A DNA stretch of 30,950 nt, taken from Fen731 sp964354265. GTDB taxonomy: Bacteria; Actinomycetota; Humimicrobiia; Humimicrobiales; Humimicrobiaceae. A program made the translations under genes and the position numbers. The stretch lies in NCBI GenBank assembly GCA_964354265.1, contig CAYGYY010000019.1, forward strand, positions 1 through 30,950. The letters are read 5' to 3'. The notes beneath the pieces are model-generated. The model made no database searches, was not told the DNA's origin, and saw only the letters and a list, made by a program, of their open reading frames with translations. Shown here piece by piece: positions 1-8,433 of the stretch (position 1 is the stretch's first letter; each line of letters begins with the position of its first letter).

Positions 1-567
1 AGTTTTAAATTCATTTTTATGTAAAATATCAAGTAGCGGGACAAGAAGAGGCGCTGATAATTTTATTACTTTTTCTTCAATTGAATCTTTATTGTCATTT
101 TCTGAGATTGTAAAACTAAGCACAAAATAAATATCGCCTGTATCAAACCTCTTTTTTATTTTAGTGAGAGTTACTCCGGTTTTTTTATCTCCATTCAGAA
201 GAGCGCTGCTTATTGGAGAAGGCCCCCTGTATTTTGGAAGTATTGAAGGATGGATGTTGATTGTTTTTTCCCCTGCAAGTGCAAGGATATTATCAGGGAT
301 GATTTTCCCAAAAGAAACAACAACAAGATAGTCAAATTCAAGTTTTGAGATAGCCCTATTTACTCTGTCATTAAATCCATCAGTATCCATGTAATTAAGG
401 CCCAGCTTTTCTGCAAATTTTTTTACTGGATTAGGTTGTATTTTCTTACCTCTTCCCTGCTGTTTATCGGCCCCTGTAAGCACCAGGACTATTTCATGGC
501 TTGACTGGCATAACTTCTCTAAAAATGGAATTGAAAATTCTGAAGAACCGAAAAATAAGATTTTCAC
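1..567 (-). CDS. fmt: Methionyl-tRNA formyltransferase, N-terminal part (cut by left edge)
   Basis: Formylates the initiator Met-tRNA using 10-formyl-tetrahydrofolate, so that translation starts with fMet. The 189 visible codons cover the N-terminal Rossmann-type catalytic domain of a protein normally about 310 residues long. They begin VKILFFGSSEFSIPFLEKL, like the family's opening beta strand and helix. The catalytic region INIHPSILPKYRG carries the Asn and His of the active site, and RFDTGDI carries the conserved Asp. The C-terminal tRNA-binding domain lies outside the window. The start is GTG at 567-565, overlapping the TGA stop of def (shared GTGA), so translation is probably coupled. 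Deformylase next to formyltransferase is the usual bacterial pairing, since one adds and the other removes the formyl group. Confidence 0.95.
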   Translation of the reverse strand, partial: MKILFFGSSEFSIPFLEKLCQSSHEIVLVLTGADKQQGRGKKIQPNPVKKFAEKLGLNYMDTDGFNDRVNRAISKLEFDYLVVVSFGKIIPDNILALAGEKTINIHPSILPKYRGPSPISSALLNGDKKTGVTLTKIKKRFDTGDIYFVLSFTISENDNKDSIEEKVIKLSAPLLVPLLDILHKNEFKT

Positions 568-1061
568 AGAAAAACATCCCTGTTAATCTTTGACAAAAAG
601 TCTTTTCTTTTTTCAGGATTAAGGTGATCTATGAAAAGCACCCCGTTTAAGTGGTCCACTTCATGCAAAAATATTCTTGCTGCAATGCCTTCAGCTTCAA
701 TTTCAATTTCCTGGTTCCTGAGGTCTTTAGCTTTGAACAGGATTTTTTTTGGACGTTTTACTTCTGTTTTTACAGAATATATAGAAAGGCAGCCTTCAGA
801 TTCGGATTCAGTGGCTTCATCCAGTATTTTAATCTCCGGATTTACAAATGTTTCAAAATATTCGCCCATATTTACGACAATAACCCGTTTCAGTATCCCT
901 ATCTGTGGCGCTGCAAGCCCAATTCCGGACACATTTTCATCCGTAACAGTGTCTATCATATCTTCAACAAGTTTTAATATTGACTGGTCAATAATATCGA
1001 CAACCCTGCTTTTTTCCCTGAGTACCGGGTCCCCTATTTTTCTGATTTTTTTAACTGCCAT
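564..1061 (-). CDS. def: Peptide deformylase
   Basis: Metalloenzyme that removes the formyl group from the N-terminus of nascent proteins at the ribosome. The 165-residue length is normal. All three family motifs are present: GIGLAAPQ (residues 46-53), EGCLS (89-93, with metal ligand Cys91) and HEVDH (133-137, with ligands His133 and His137 and catalytic Glu134). The ATG at 1061 is preceded by only a weak ribosome-binding site. Its stop overlaps the GTG of fmt. The 98-nt gap to priA is the largest within this gene string and contains a possible internal promoter. Confidence 0.97.
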   Translation of the reverse strand: MAVKKIRKIGDPVLREKSRVVDIIDQSILKLVEDMIDTVTDENVSGIGLAAPQIGILKRVIVVNMGEYFETFVNPEIKILDEATESESEGCLSIYSVKTEVKRPKKILFKAKDLRNQEIEIEAEGIAARIFLHEVDHLNGVLFIDHLNPEKRKDFLSKINRDVFL

Positions 1062-1120
1062 TTTTTAAGCCCTAAAGAGTTTTAATTAAATATTTACAAT
1101 CCGTATCAGTTCCATAAGAT

Positions 1121-1149
1121 ATTATATTTTAATATCAATATTTTTTTAA
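1121..1149 (-). promoter_or_regulatory. Possible internal promoter for def-fmt
   Basis: On the minus strand a perfect TATAAT (1126-1121) lies 17 nt downstream of a weak TTAAAA (1149-1144). This would start transcription near 1114, about 50 nt before the def ATG. It sits in the largest gap of the long operon. The area is very AT-rich, so a chance match is possible. An AT-only inverted repeat (1118-1136, GATATTA/TAATATC) overlaps the -10 element. Confidence 0.3.
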
Positions 1150-1159
1150 TAAGAAAAAT

Positions 1160-3301
1160 TCATAAAATCCATACAGGGTCTACATCAATAATTATTTTGT
1201 TTTCTTTGTCCTTATTAAAGTCTGATAATATTTTCCCAAGCTTTATATTAAAATGTAATATTTTTTTTGTTTTTATAAGTATGTGCCATCTGTAGAACAT
1301 ATTAAGCCTGTAAAATGGCGCCTGGGAAGGTCCCAGAATTACAGTATCCTGTGTCTTTATGAACTTCAGGCTATTTAAAATATTTTTTATATCTTTTTTG
1401 ACTTTTTCTTCATTTTTTCCTGATACTATTATATTGATAAGATTCGAAAAAGGAGGATACCCCAGTTCCTTTCTGTTTTCAAGCTCCTTTTTATAAAACT
1501 GCATATAATTGCCGGAAATAAAACTCTCGATTATAAAATTCCCAGGATTGAATGTCTGGATAAAAAATTCTGAACCTGTATCGCAGGAAAGTAATGACTC
1601 AAGTTCAAACAGAAGCTGGCATGTCCTCTCATTTACACTGAAATCAGGCAGGTGAAGCAAACTGTCAAAATCTATTATGCCTGCAAGACTGATATTTTTA
1701 ATATCCATGTCTTTTAAAACCATTTGCGTCCCGAGTATAATAGCAGGCCCTGGTCTTTTTAGTTCTTCAATAATATTTTTTAATGCATTACTTTTTTTCA
1801 CAGCATCAGAATCTATCCGGTAAACCTCAGTGCCCTTAAACCTCTGCTTTATCTTGAACTCTACTTTTTCAATGCCTTCCCCCCTGGAAGTGATATCTTT
1901 GCTGCCGCAAATATTGCAGGCTCCCGTGAAATCCAGCGTAGAAGAGCAATGGTGACAGACTAGTTTTTTAATATTGCTGTGAAAACTATATGATATGTTG
2001 CAGTATGGGCAGGTTGGAACGCTACCGCATTTTTTACAGATCATAAAACTGCTGTATCCTCTTTTATTGATAAATATCACAACTTTATTCTTTTTTAATA
2101 ATTCCCTGTTAATAGACATATATAGTCTATTTGTTATCTGCATGTCTTCCTTGAAGCCATCAATATTTTTAAGGTCTATTACCGTCTTATGGCAATTATT
2201 ATTTATTTGGCCGTTTACAAAATTCAGGCATTCGTTTTTTTGCAATTTTATATATTGTTCTTCCCCTGTTTGGCATTTAGCCTCTTCCAGGATGTATTGC
2301 TCATATGATATTGACTGAAAAGAATCCTCATTTTCAAAACGGAAATTCATTGCAATTGACGGTATTGAAGTAACAAAAACGCAGGGGATTTTTAAAATCC
2401 CTGATAGTTTTATAGCTATATCCTGGGCATTATACCTTACTATTGTGCTTTCTTTATACGAGGCATCGTGGGCGTCATCTATAATAATCATACCGGCATC
2501 CGGTACCGGTAAAAATAAGGCAGACCTTGCTCCCAGCACAACATCATAATTTCCACAAAGAATATCGATCCAGTCTTTAATCTTTTCGTTTTCACTTTTT
2601 TTATGATCATTGATACATATGCTGAACCCTGTATTTTTTAAAAGTCCATCAAAGATTGTTTCAACGCCAGCCATTTCAGGCGATATTATAATTGTTCTTT
2701 TTCCTGACCTATAAACTGAGCTGCATAATATCTTGAATATATTGGATTTTTCATTATCCGGAAAACCCTTCAATAAAAAAGCCCTGGGCTTGCTATCATT
2801 ACTTGAATCAATGATTTCACTGATGAAAGGATTTTGGGATTTATCAGTATCAAGTTCTCCGGATGCATTTTTGGTTTTGGCAATTCCTGATGACTTCAGG
2901 GAGGGATTTATTTCTTTAAATGCTCTTCCCGCAGTAATCCATTTTGCATCATTAAGAACTTTTGCGATTTTTTTTATTTTTCCAGAGGGAAGAAAATATC
3001 CTATTATTTTTCCAAATGGCTGAACGTAATATGCGCACATCCAGAAAATAAGCCTCAATCTTTTTTTATCAAAAACAGGAATATTAACAAGTACGCTTTC
3101 AACTGCTTTGATGTCTTTTTCCTTGACTTCAGTAGAGTCCTTTATTCTAACTACATAACCTGTTTCTTTTCTTTTTCCAAATGGAATAGTGACGATACAA
3201 CCTGCAGAAATGTTTTTTTCCAGCTCAACAGGGATTTTATAGTCAAATGGATGACCAATATCCAGAGTCTTTATATCAACGTAAACTTCTGCATAACTCA
3301 T
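1160..3301 (-). CDS. priA: Primosomal protein N' (PriA) with degenerate helicase motifs
   Basis: PriA recognises stalled forks and D-loops and reloads the replication machinery. The 713-residue protein has the N-terminal 3'BD-like region (YAEVYVDI..., then IPFGKRKETGYVV) and a zinc-binding module. All four Cys pairs of that module are intact (C422/C425, C431/C434, C449/C452, C462/C465). The ATPase core is not intact. The Walker A position reads KGFPDNEKS (178-186) instead of GxTGSGKT. Walker B reads IIIDDAHDASYK (272-283), so the DEEH box has become DDAH. The segment after ERTCQLL (559-564) lacks the GRAGR motif VI. Actinobacterial PriA proteins are known to lack functional helicase motifs, so this fits the inferred lineage and suggests a structural rather than motor role. 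The ATG has no clear ribosome-binding site. Confidence 0.93.
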   Translation of the reverse strand: MSYAEVYVDIKTLDIGHPFDYKIPVELEKNISAGCIVTIPFGKRKETGYVVRIKDSTEVKEKDIKAVESVLVNIPVFDKKRLRLIFWMCAYYVQPFGKIIGYFLPSGKIKKIAKVLNDAKWITAGRAFKEINPSLKSSGIAKTKNASGELDTDKSQNPFISEIIDSSNDSKPRAFLLKGFPDNEKSNIFKILCSSVYRSGKRTIIISPEMAGVETIFDGLLKNTGFSICINDHKKSENEKIKDWIDILCGNYDVVLGARSALFLPVPDAGMIIIDDAHDASYKESTIVRYNAQDIAIKLSGILKIPCVFVTSIPSIAMNFRFENEDSFQSISYEQYILEEAKCQTGEEQYIKLQKNECLNFVNGQINNNCHKTVIDLKNIDGFKEDMQITNRLYMSINRELLKKNKVVIFINKRGYSSFMICKKCGSVPTCPYCNISYSFHSNIKKLVCHHCSSTLDFTGACNICGSKDITSRGEGIEKVEFKIKQRFKGTEVYRIDSDAVKKSNALKNIIEELKRPGPAIILGTQMVLKDMDIKNISLAGIIDFDSLLHLPDFSVNERTCQLLFELESLLSCDTGSEFFIQTFNPGNFIIESFISGNYMQFYKKELENRKELGYPPFSNLINIIVSGKNEEKVKKDIKNILNSLKFIKTQDTVILGPSQAPFYRLNMFYRWHILIKTKKILHFNIKLGKILSDFNKDKENKIIIDVDPVWIL

Positions 3302-3385
3302 TTGATATTTATTTTTATTTACCTGATTTTGACTTATCTATGGCATATAAGACTGAATTAGTAATATCCATTTAAGATTGAAAAA

Positions 3386-4591
3386 TTACTGGATACCCAG
3401 GAAACTCTTTATTTCATTTACTTTATCCGTTCTTTCCCAGGTAAAATCCCTATCATGTCTGCCGAAATGGCCGTATGATGCTGTTTTTCTGTAAATCGGC
3501 CTTATGAGATCAAGATCCCTGATTATAGCACCGGGCCTCATGTCAAAAATTTCTCTTACGGCTGCATCTACCTTGACTTTATCGACTTTTTCAGTACCGA
3601 ATGTATCTATCATAATTGAAACAGGATGGGCAACTCCAATTGCATAAGCTACCTCTATCTCTATCTTGCTGGCAACTCCGGCTGCTACAAGGTTTTTCGC
3701 AATGTACCTTGATGCATAACTTGCTGATCTGTCGACTTTTGAGGGATCTTTCCCTGAAAAACAACCTCCGCCATGTCTTGCATATCCACCATATGTGTCG
3801 ACAATTATTTTTCTTCCTGTAAGTCCGGTATCACCCATTGGGCCGCCTATAGTGAATTCCCCTGTTGGGTTTACATATAATTTTAATTTTTTTGATAAAT
3901 ATTCTTCCGGTATTATTGGCTTGATAACAAACTCTTTTATGTCCGGTGTGATTTGAGTGTCTATATCTATCATGGGGGCATGCTGGCACGCTACAACAAC
4001 TGTATCAACGGAAACAGGCCTTCCGTCTTCATAAGAAACAGTAACCTGTGTCTTGCCGTCGGGTCTTAAATACGGGAGTATGCCTGATTTCCTTACTTCA
4101 GCAAGCCTGTGCGCCAGCTGGTGCGCAAGCTGTATGGGAAGAGGCATAAGCTCTGGTGTCTCATCGCATGCAAAACCAAACATCATGCCCTGGTCTCCTG
4201 CACCCCTCTGGTCTATTTCATCCTCATATCCATTACCTTCTCTTGCTTCTAATGATTTATTAACTCCCTGGGCTATGTTCTGAGATTGTTTACCTATGGA
4301 AGTAAGTACTCCACAGGTTTCATAATCAAAACCATATTTTGCTCTAGTGTATCCAATATTCTTTATGACTTCCCTAACAATATCGGAAATCTCGACATAA
4401 GTATCAGTAGTTACCTCTCCTGCAACTATTACTATGCCGGTTTTTAACAATGTTTCAACAGCTACTCTAGCGTTTGTATCCTCTGCTATTATCGCGTCAA
4501 GGACCGCATCAGATATTTGGTCCGCCATTTTATCAGGATGCCCTTCAGTAACTGATTCTGAAGTGAAAACATAGTTTCCCTTTTTGCTCAT
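3386..4591 (-). CDS. metK: S-adenosylmethionine synthase
   Basis: Makes S-adenosylmethionine from methionine and ATP. It is about 401 residues long, normal for the family. Signatures seen include GHPDKMADQISDAVLD near the N-terminus, the GAGDQGMMFGFACDET loop, GGPMGDTGLTGRKIIVDTYGG and the glycine-rich GGGCFSGKDPSKVDRSA. I place the start at ATG 4591 because AAGGGGGAAG lies a few bases upstream. A TTG three bases earlier (4594) is in frame but less likely. It follows coaBC by 18 nt. The short gap has no SAM riboswitch, so its expression probably follows the operon. Confidence 0.97.
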   Translation of the reverse strand: MSKKGNYVFTSESVTEGHPDKMADQISDAVLDAIIAEDTNARVAVETLLKTGIVIVAGEVTTDTYVEISDIVREVIKNIGYTRAKYGFDYETCGVLTSIGKQSQNIAQGVNKSLEAREGNGYEDEIDQRGAGDQGMMFGFACDETPELMPLPIQLAHQLAHRLAEVRKSGILPYLRPDGKTQVTVSYEDGRPVSVDTVVVACQHAPMIDIDTQITPDIKEFVIKPIIPEEYLSKKLKLYVNPTGEFTIGGPMGDTGLTGRKIIVDTYGGYARHGGGCFSGKDPSKVDRSASYASRYIAKNLVAAGVASKIEIEVAYAIGVAHPVSIMIDTFGTEKVDKVKVDAAVREIFDMRPGAIIRDLDLIRPIYRKTASYGHFGRHDRDFTWERTDKVNEIKSFLGIQ

Positions 4592-4609
4592 CAACTTCCC
4601 CCTTAAAAT

Positions 4610-5830
4610 CTATTTAGAATCTTTAATAATCTCATCCCATATCCGCCTTGCTATAATCCTCTTTCTATCTTTTAAAACTTTAATCATGCTTCCATCAGCT
4701 TTGATGATTGAAACCTCATTAAAATCACTTTTAAAGCCAATATCTCTCCTTGAAATATCATTCATTATTATCATATCAATATTTTTCCCCTGGATTTTCT
4801 GGTAAGCATTTTCATGATTCTCACTGCTTTCTGCTGAGAATCCTGCCAGGAATTGTCCTTTCTTTTTCTTTTCTGAAAGGATTTGCAGTATATTTATATT
4901 CTCCCTGAATTTTAATTTTGATATTATATTATCATTTTTCTTCAACTTATAATCATATTTCTTTTCCGGTATTACATCACTGACAGCAGCAACCATTATT
5001 GCTATATCACTTTCCTTAAAAGACTCAATCATTGCTTCTTTCATCTCAATTGTGCTCTCAACAGTTTTTAATTCAACACCGAATGGTCTCTGCAAACCCT
5101 TTGCTGAAGAAACCAGGGTGACTTTTTTAGCTCCCCTGAAGTATGCCTCCTCGGCAAGTGAATAACCCATCTTACCGCTGGACTGATTTGAAATATAACG
5201 GACGCTATCCATGAATTCTATTGTTCCACCAGCAGAAATAACGACTTTTTTATCTTTTAATTCCTCCGATAATATTAATAGCTCTCCCAGCCTTAATAGG
5301 ATTTCTTCTTCATCAGCAAGTTTGCCTATACCTTCTTCTCCGCATGCAAGCCTTCCAGTTGCAGGTTCAATAAAAAAATACTTTCCCTGGTCGCTGAGTC
5401 TTTTTATATTTCCCTGTACTGCGCTGTTTAAGTACATAGACTCATTCATCGCAGGCGCAATAAGCACGGGACATGCAGAAGATATTATAGATGTGGTTAA
5501 AAAATTATCGCAGATTCCACAGGCTATTTTAGAGATAGTATTTGCAGTTGCTGGAGCTATAAGGACAGCATCGACAGAATGGGATAACGTTATATGATAA
5601 ACTTTTTCTTCATTCTTGAACTGTTCATGTATAGCTTTGTTACCGCTTATTGCAGAAAAAGTAATGGGATTTATAAAATATAGTGCATTAGGGCTAAGAA
5701 CAGGATAAACTTCAGAGCCTGCCTTCACAAGCCTGCTGCAAATTCCTGCTGCTTTGTATGCTGCAATAGAACCTGTGATGCAAAGCATTATTTTCCTGTT
5801 TTTTAATGGTGAATTGCCTGCCCCGTCCAT
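4610..5830 (-). CDS. coaBC: Bifunctional phosphopantothenoylcysteine decarboxylase / phosphopantothenate-cysteine ligase
   Basis: Performs two consecutive steps of coenzyme A synthesis: ligation of cysteine to phosphopantothenate (CoaB) and FMN-dependent decarboxylation (CoaC). The N-terminal CoaC half shows ITGSIAAYKA, the active-site His in YHITLSH, the APAMN motif and a substrate-clamp Cys in GRLACGEEGIGKLAD. The C-terminal CoaB half shows ISAGGTIEFMDSVRYISN followed by QSSGKMG, and the YKLKK loop. Its 406 residues match the fused form. ATG at 5830 leaves a short N-terminal extension before the flavodoxin-like fold and has no strong ribosome-binding site. It lies 46 nt downstream of rpoZ. 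Confidence 0.96.
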   Translation of the reverse strand: MDGAGNSPLKNRKIMLCITGSIAAYKAAGICSRLVKAGSEVYPVLSPNALYFINPITFSAISGNKAIHEQFKNEEKVYHITLSHSVDAVLIAPATANTISKIACGICDNFLTTSIISSACPVLIAPAMNESMYLNSAVQGNIKRLSDQGKYFFIEPATGRLACGEEGIGKLADEEEILLRLGELLILSEELKDKKVVISAGGTIEFMDSVRYISNQSSGKMGYSLAEEAYFRGAKKVTLVSSAKGLQRPFGVELKTVESTIEMKEAMIESFKESDIAIMVAAVSDVIPEKKYDYKLKKNDNIISKLKFRENINILQILSEKKKKGQFLAGFSAESSENHENAYQKIQGKNIDMIIMNDISRRDIGFKSDFNEVSIIKADGSMIKVLKDRKRIIARRIWDEIIKDSK

Positions 5831-5876
5831 TTTTAAATACCTGAAAATTTGAAGATGGTTGGTCTAATGATGGTAT

Positions 5877-6119
5877 TTATTTGATACCGTCTTTGACTCT
5901 AATAAAACTTACTTTTCTGTCTCTTAATTCCGCCATAGCTATTTCGAGAGGGTCTTCACTCTCTGTTTCAGAAAGTGGAGGGATTACATTTACTCTCTCC
6001 ATATTTTTTCTTGCAGAAAGATATATACCCAGTTCCCGCGCTCTTTTGGCAAGCGCGATGCATAATGAGTACTTGCTATCTACAATTTTTACAAGATCAT
6101 CAGTATTATGAATATCCAT
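5877..6119 (-). CDS. rpoZ: DNA-directed RNA polymerase omega subunit
   Basis: Small subunit that helps assemble and stabilise RNA polymerase by holding the beta-prime subunit. The 80-residue protein contains KYSLCIALAKRARELG, the conserved omega core helix, and DPLEIAMAELRDRKV, matching the family's second block. I chose ATG 6119 rather than GTG 6131. AAAGGAG lies 11 nt before the ATG, whereas the GTG directly abuts that element. The ribosome-binding site falls inside the last codons of gmk, so the two are tightly coupled. gmk-rpoZ-coaBC is a conserved neighbourhood in many bacteria, including actinobacteria. Confidence 0.92.
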   Translation of the reverse strand: MDIHNTDDLVKIVDSKYSLCIALAKRARELGIYLSARKNMERVNVIPPLSETESEDPLEIAMAELRDRKVSFIRVKDGIK

Positions 6120-6124
6120 TAAAA

Positions 6125-6703
6125 TTAACACTCCTTTAGTGACCGCAGCACCTGTTTTAGATTTTGCAAAGCTTCATTATAATCATTATTTACAATAATG
6201 CAATCATAGAGGTGCTGATATCTCAATTCTTCCATAGCTGTTTTTATTCTTTTTTCTATATCTGTCAGGTGTTCAGTATTTCTTTTTTTGAGCCTCTTTT
6301 CAAGCTGGTCCATATTTGTGGGGTTTATAAAAATCATAAACACATCTTTGAACTTTTCCCTGACCTGCATTGCGCCCTGTACTTCTATTTCAAGAATAAC
6401 GTTTTTGCCTTTTTTAAGTTTTTCTTCTACAAAAATCCTTGGTGTACCATACTGAAAATCACAGTATGTTGCGCATTCAAGAAGGCTTCCCTCAGATATA
6501 AGCTTTTCGAAATCATGTTTTGAAATAAAATTATATTTGATGCCTTCGATTTCATTTTTCCTTTTCGGTCGTGTAGTTACCGAAATTGATTTAACATAAC
6601 CCTCAAGGTTTTTCAAAGCATCTTCAATAAGCGTGCTTTTCCCGGCGCCTGAAGGTCCGGAGATTATTACAAGTTTACCTTTTTTTTTATTATTACAATT
6701 CAT
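6125..6703 (-). CDS. gmk: Guanylate kinase
   Basis: Phosphorylates GMP or dGMP to the diphosphate using ATP. The P-loop GPSGAGKS is at residues 16-23. It is followed by the GMP-binding region (SVTTRPKRKNEIEGIKYNFI) and the lid and core segments VILEIEVQGAMQV and MIFINPTNMDQLEKRL. The 192-residue length is typical. The ATG at 6703 lies inside the 3' end of mihF, overlapping by 11 nt, with no clear ribosome-binding site, so translation is probably coupled. Codons 6-8 form a run of nine A residues in the mRNA. Confidence 0.97.
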   Translation of the reverse strand: MNCNNKKKGKLVIISGPSGAGKSTLIEDALKNLEGYVKSISVTTRPKRKNEIEGIKYNFISKHDFEKLISEGSLLECATYCDFQYGTPRIFVEEKLKKGKNVILEIEVQGAMQVREKFKDVFMIFINPTNMDQLEKRLKKRNTEHLTDIEKRIKTAMEELRYQHLYDCIIVNNDYNEALQNLKQVLRSLKEC

Positions 6704-7019
6704 GATTTGACTTTATATTAAAATGCTTTAAAAAATTTATTGACTGTTTATTTCCAAGCCCTTTCAATTTTTTGCAATAGTTTATGCCAAGTTTTTTTAA
6801 CAATTTCTCTGCTCCTACAGTCCCGTACCCAGGAAAAGCGCAGACAAGTTCATGCACTCTCATATTTGCAAAATATAAATCATATCTTTCCCTGTCAGCA
6901 AAGATATCCGGGATCATAATATCGCCATTCTTGATACTTCGCTTTAGCTCGGACCTTATTTTTCTGATTTTCCTTGCTTTTGCTATATCTGCAGAAGGCA
7001 CATGTGTTTTTTCTGACAT
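6693..7019 (-). CDS. mihF: Actinobacterial-type integration host factor (mIHF)
   Basis: Nucleoid-associated DNA-binding protein, unrelated in fold to the HU/IHF of proteobacteria and characteristic of Actinobacteria. From ATG 7019 it is 108 residues, close to the roughly 105 of mycobacterial mIHF. An earlier in-frame start at 7079 would run back into pyrE and add an unrelated N-terminal tail. Recognisable parts are the basic helix KARKIRKIRSELKRSIKNG, then MRVHELVCAFPGYGTVGAEKLLKKLGI (helix-two-turn-helix region, equivalent to KMKVSALLEALPKVGKVKA in Mycobacterium), and KKLKGLGNKQ (equivalent to RRLRGLGDRQ). Location next to gmk is the actinobacterial arrangement. It starts 19 nt after pyrE and overlaps gmk by 11 nt. 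Confidence 0.9.
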   Translation of the reverse strand: MSEKTHVPSADIAKARKIRKIRSELKRSIKNGDIMIPDIFADRERYDLYFANMRVHELVCAFPGYGTVGAEKLLKKLGINYCKKLKGLGNKQSINFLKHFNIKSNHEL

Positions 7020-7038
7020 AAAAATTCCAGTGTTTTTA

Positions 7039-7635
7039 TTATTTTCTGCTGCCGGGATAATAGATACTAATTCCATCATTACATAAAGGACAGCTATCAG
7101 GGGGATATTTATCCACCTGGATCTTAATCAGGCTATAAAAAGAATAACCAAAGTCGATATTTTCCGACCTGTCAACAATGCATATTATACCTTTTATTTC
7201 TGCGCCTGCATTTTTGCATACTTCTATTACTTCAAAAACTGAGCCGCCTGTTGTTATTACATCCTCCGCAATAATAACCTTCTCACCTGGTTTAAGTTCA
7301 AAACCCCTTCGCAGTTCCATTGTTTTTTCTTTTCTTTCCGTAAATATCATCCTTTTATTAAGAGTAAGGCCAAGCATATACCCGAAAAGTATGCCTCCCA
7401 TTGCAGGCGAAACGACAGTCTCTATTGTATCATCATTAAGAAACCCGCTATATTCATTGACGGCGGCATTGACAAGATATAACGTTTTGTCGGGATACTG
7501 AAGAAGTTTAGCACATTGAAGATAGACCTTGCTGTGATAGCCGCTCGTAAGTTTGAAGTGCCCTTCAAGGATAGCCCCTGTTTCTTTAAAAACACCAAAT
7601 ACATCTGCAGATTTAAGCTGGCTTAATACTTTCAT
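7039..7635 (-). CDS. pyrE: Orotate phosphoribosyltransferase
   Basis: Transfers the phosphoribosyl group of PRPP to orotate, giving OMP, the fifth step of UMP synthesis. The PRPP-binding loop KVIIAEDVITTGGS is at residues 119-132, and the orotate-side motif GHFKLTSGYHSKVYLQ near residue 25. The C-terminus has a CPLC pair (182-185) followed by the PGSR end. This belongs to the subgroup of bacterial PyrE that ends in a CPxC...PGSR tail. ATG 7635 is one base from the pyrF stop, indicating translational coupling. Confidence 0.95.
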   Translation of the reverse strand: MKVLSQLKSADVFGVFKETGAILEGHFKLTSGYHSKVYLQCAKLLQYPDKTLYLVNAAVNEYSGFLNDDTIETVVSPAMGGILFGYMLGLTLNKRMIFTERKEKTMELRRGFELKPGEKVIIAEDVITTGGSVFEVIEVCKNAGAEIKGIICIVDRSENIDFGYSFYSLIKIQVDKYPPDSCPLCNDGISIYYPGSRK

Positions 7636-7636
7636 A

Positions 7637-8389
7637 TCAGTTTAGTGCCCTTTCTATTTCTTCGAAGATGATATTTACAGGTTCATCTATATTTTCCTTT
7701 GCAGTAACAGACCTGCCGACAATTATAAAATCCGCACCGTTTTTAATTGCGTAAAAAGGCGTACTGCTTCTCTTCTGGTCCTGCAAATCATCCATAGGCA
7801 GCCTGATTCCGGGAGTTGCAATATAAAAATCATATCCCAGGCTTTGCCTTATTGCAGAGACTTCATTGGGTGAACATATTATGCCATCAATATTATTATT
7901 TACAGCCAGATCTGCAAGTCCCATCACGGATTGGACAAAATCTTCTTTAAAACCCAGTGAAACCAGGTCTGAATTATCAAGACTTGTAAGTATTGTTACC
8001 CCGAATAAGAGCGGCGGAAAGGTCTTTAAAGCATTTGCTTCAGACAATGCTTTAGCTTTGGCTTCAAAGAGCATTTTTGCACCGCCAAGGCAGTGGATAG
8101 TTATTTTATCCACCCCAAGCTTGGTTATGGCAGCAATCGACTGGTTTACTGTATTGGGTATATCCATAAGTTTTGCATCAAGCATTACCTTATATCCAAA
8201 ACTTTTAGCAGTTTCTACAATACCAGGTCCACAGCTATATATCATTTCGAGGCCTATTTTGAGTGTCGAAACCCTGTTATTTATTCTATGGCATAATGAT
8301 ACCAGCTGTTGTTTTGTGCTTACATCTACACTAATAATAAGCCTGTCTGCAGTTTTTAATATTTTTGTATTTTTTACTTTTTCCTCCAT
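7637..8389 (-). CDS. pyrF: Orotidine 5'-phosphate decarboxylase
   Basis: Last step of UMP synthesis, decarboxylating OMP. The 250-residue TIM barrel begins with DRLIISVDVS. It has the catalytic DAKxxD set in LDAKLMDIPNTV (Asp71, Lys73, Asp76) and the phosphate-binding TPGIRLP plus IIVGRSVT near the C-terminus. The short form with a DxKxxDI signature differs from the longer PyrF type usual in mycobacteria. The ribosome-binding site is weak. It is separated from pyrD by 44 nt and from pyrE by one base. Confidence 0.95.
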   Translation of the reverse strand: MEEKVKNTKILKTADRLIISVDVSTKQQLVSLCHRINNRVSTLKIGLEMIYSCGPGIVETAKSFGYKVMLDAKLMDIPNTVNQSIAAITKLGVDKITIHCLGGAKMLFEAKAKALSEANALKTFPPLLFGVTILTSLDNSDLVSLGFKEDFVQSVMGLADLAVNNNIDGIICSPNEVSAIRQSLGYDFYIATPGIRLPMDDLQDQKRSSTPFYAIKNGADFIIVGRSVTAKENIDEPVNIIFEEIERALN

Positions 8390-8433
8390 TAAAGGTATCT
8401 CCTGATTGGTTTTAAATCTTTTAATAATTTCAG

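Noticed and set aside
631..1068. Plus-strand open frame opposite def
   Set aside because: It mirrors a clear peptide deformylase gene with all motifs on the other strand, and its translation has no recognisable features. The same holds for other antisense frames over the pyr, car, ileS and priA genes.
1118..1136. AT-only hairpin GATATTA/TAATATC between priA and def as a terminator
   Set aside because: In the direction of the operon no U-tract follows, and the stem has only two G-C pairs. A terminator there would also cut off def and fmt.
4592..4609. SAM riboswitch before metK
   Set aside because: Only 18 nt separate coaBC and metK, too short for any SAM riboswitch.
7020..7079. Longer N-terminus of mihF starting at 7079
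   Set aside because: It would overlap pyrE by about 40 nt and add residues absent from the mIHF family. ATG 7019 gives the family length.
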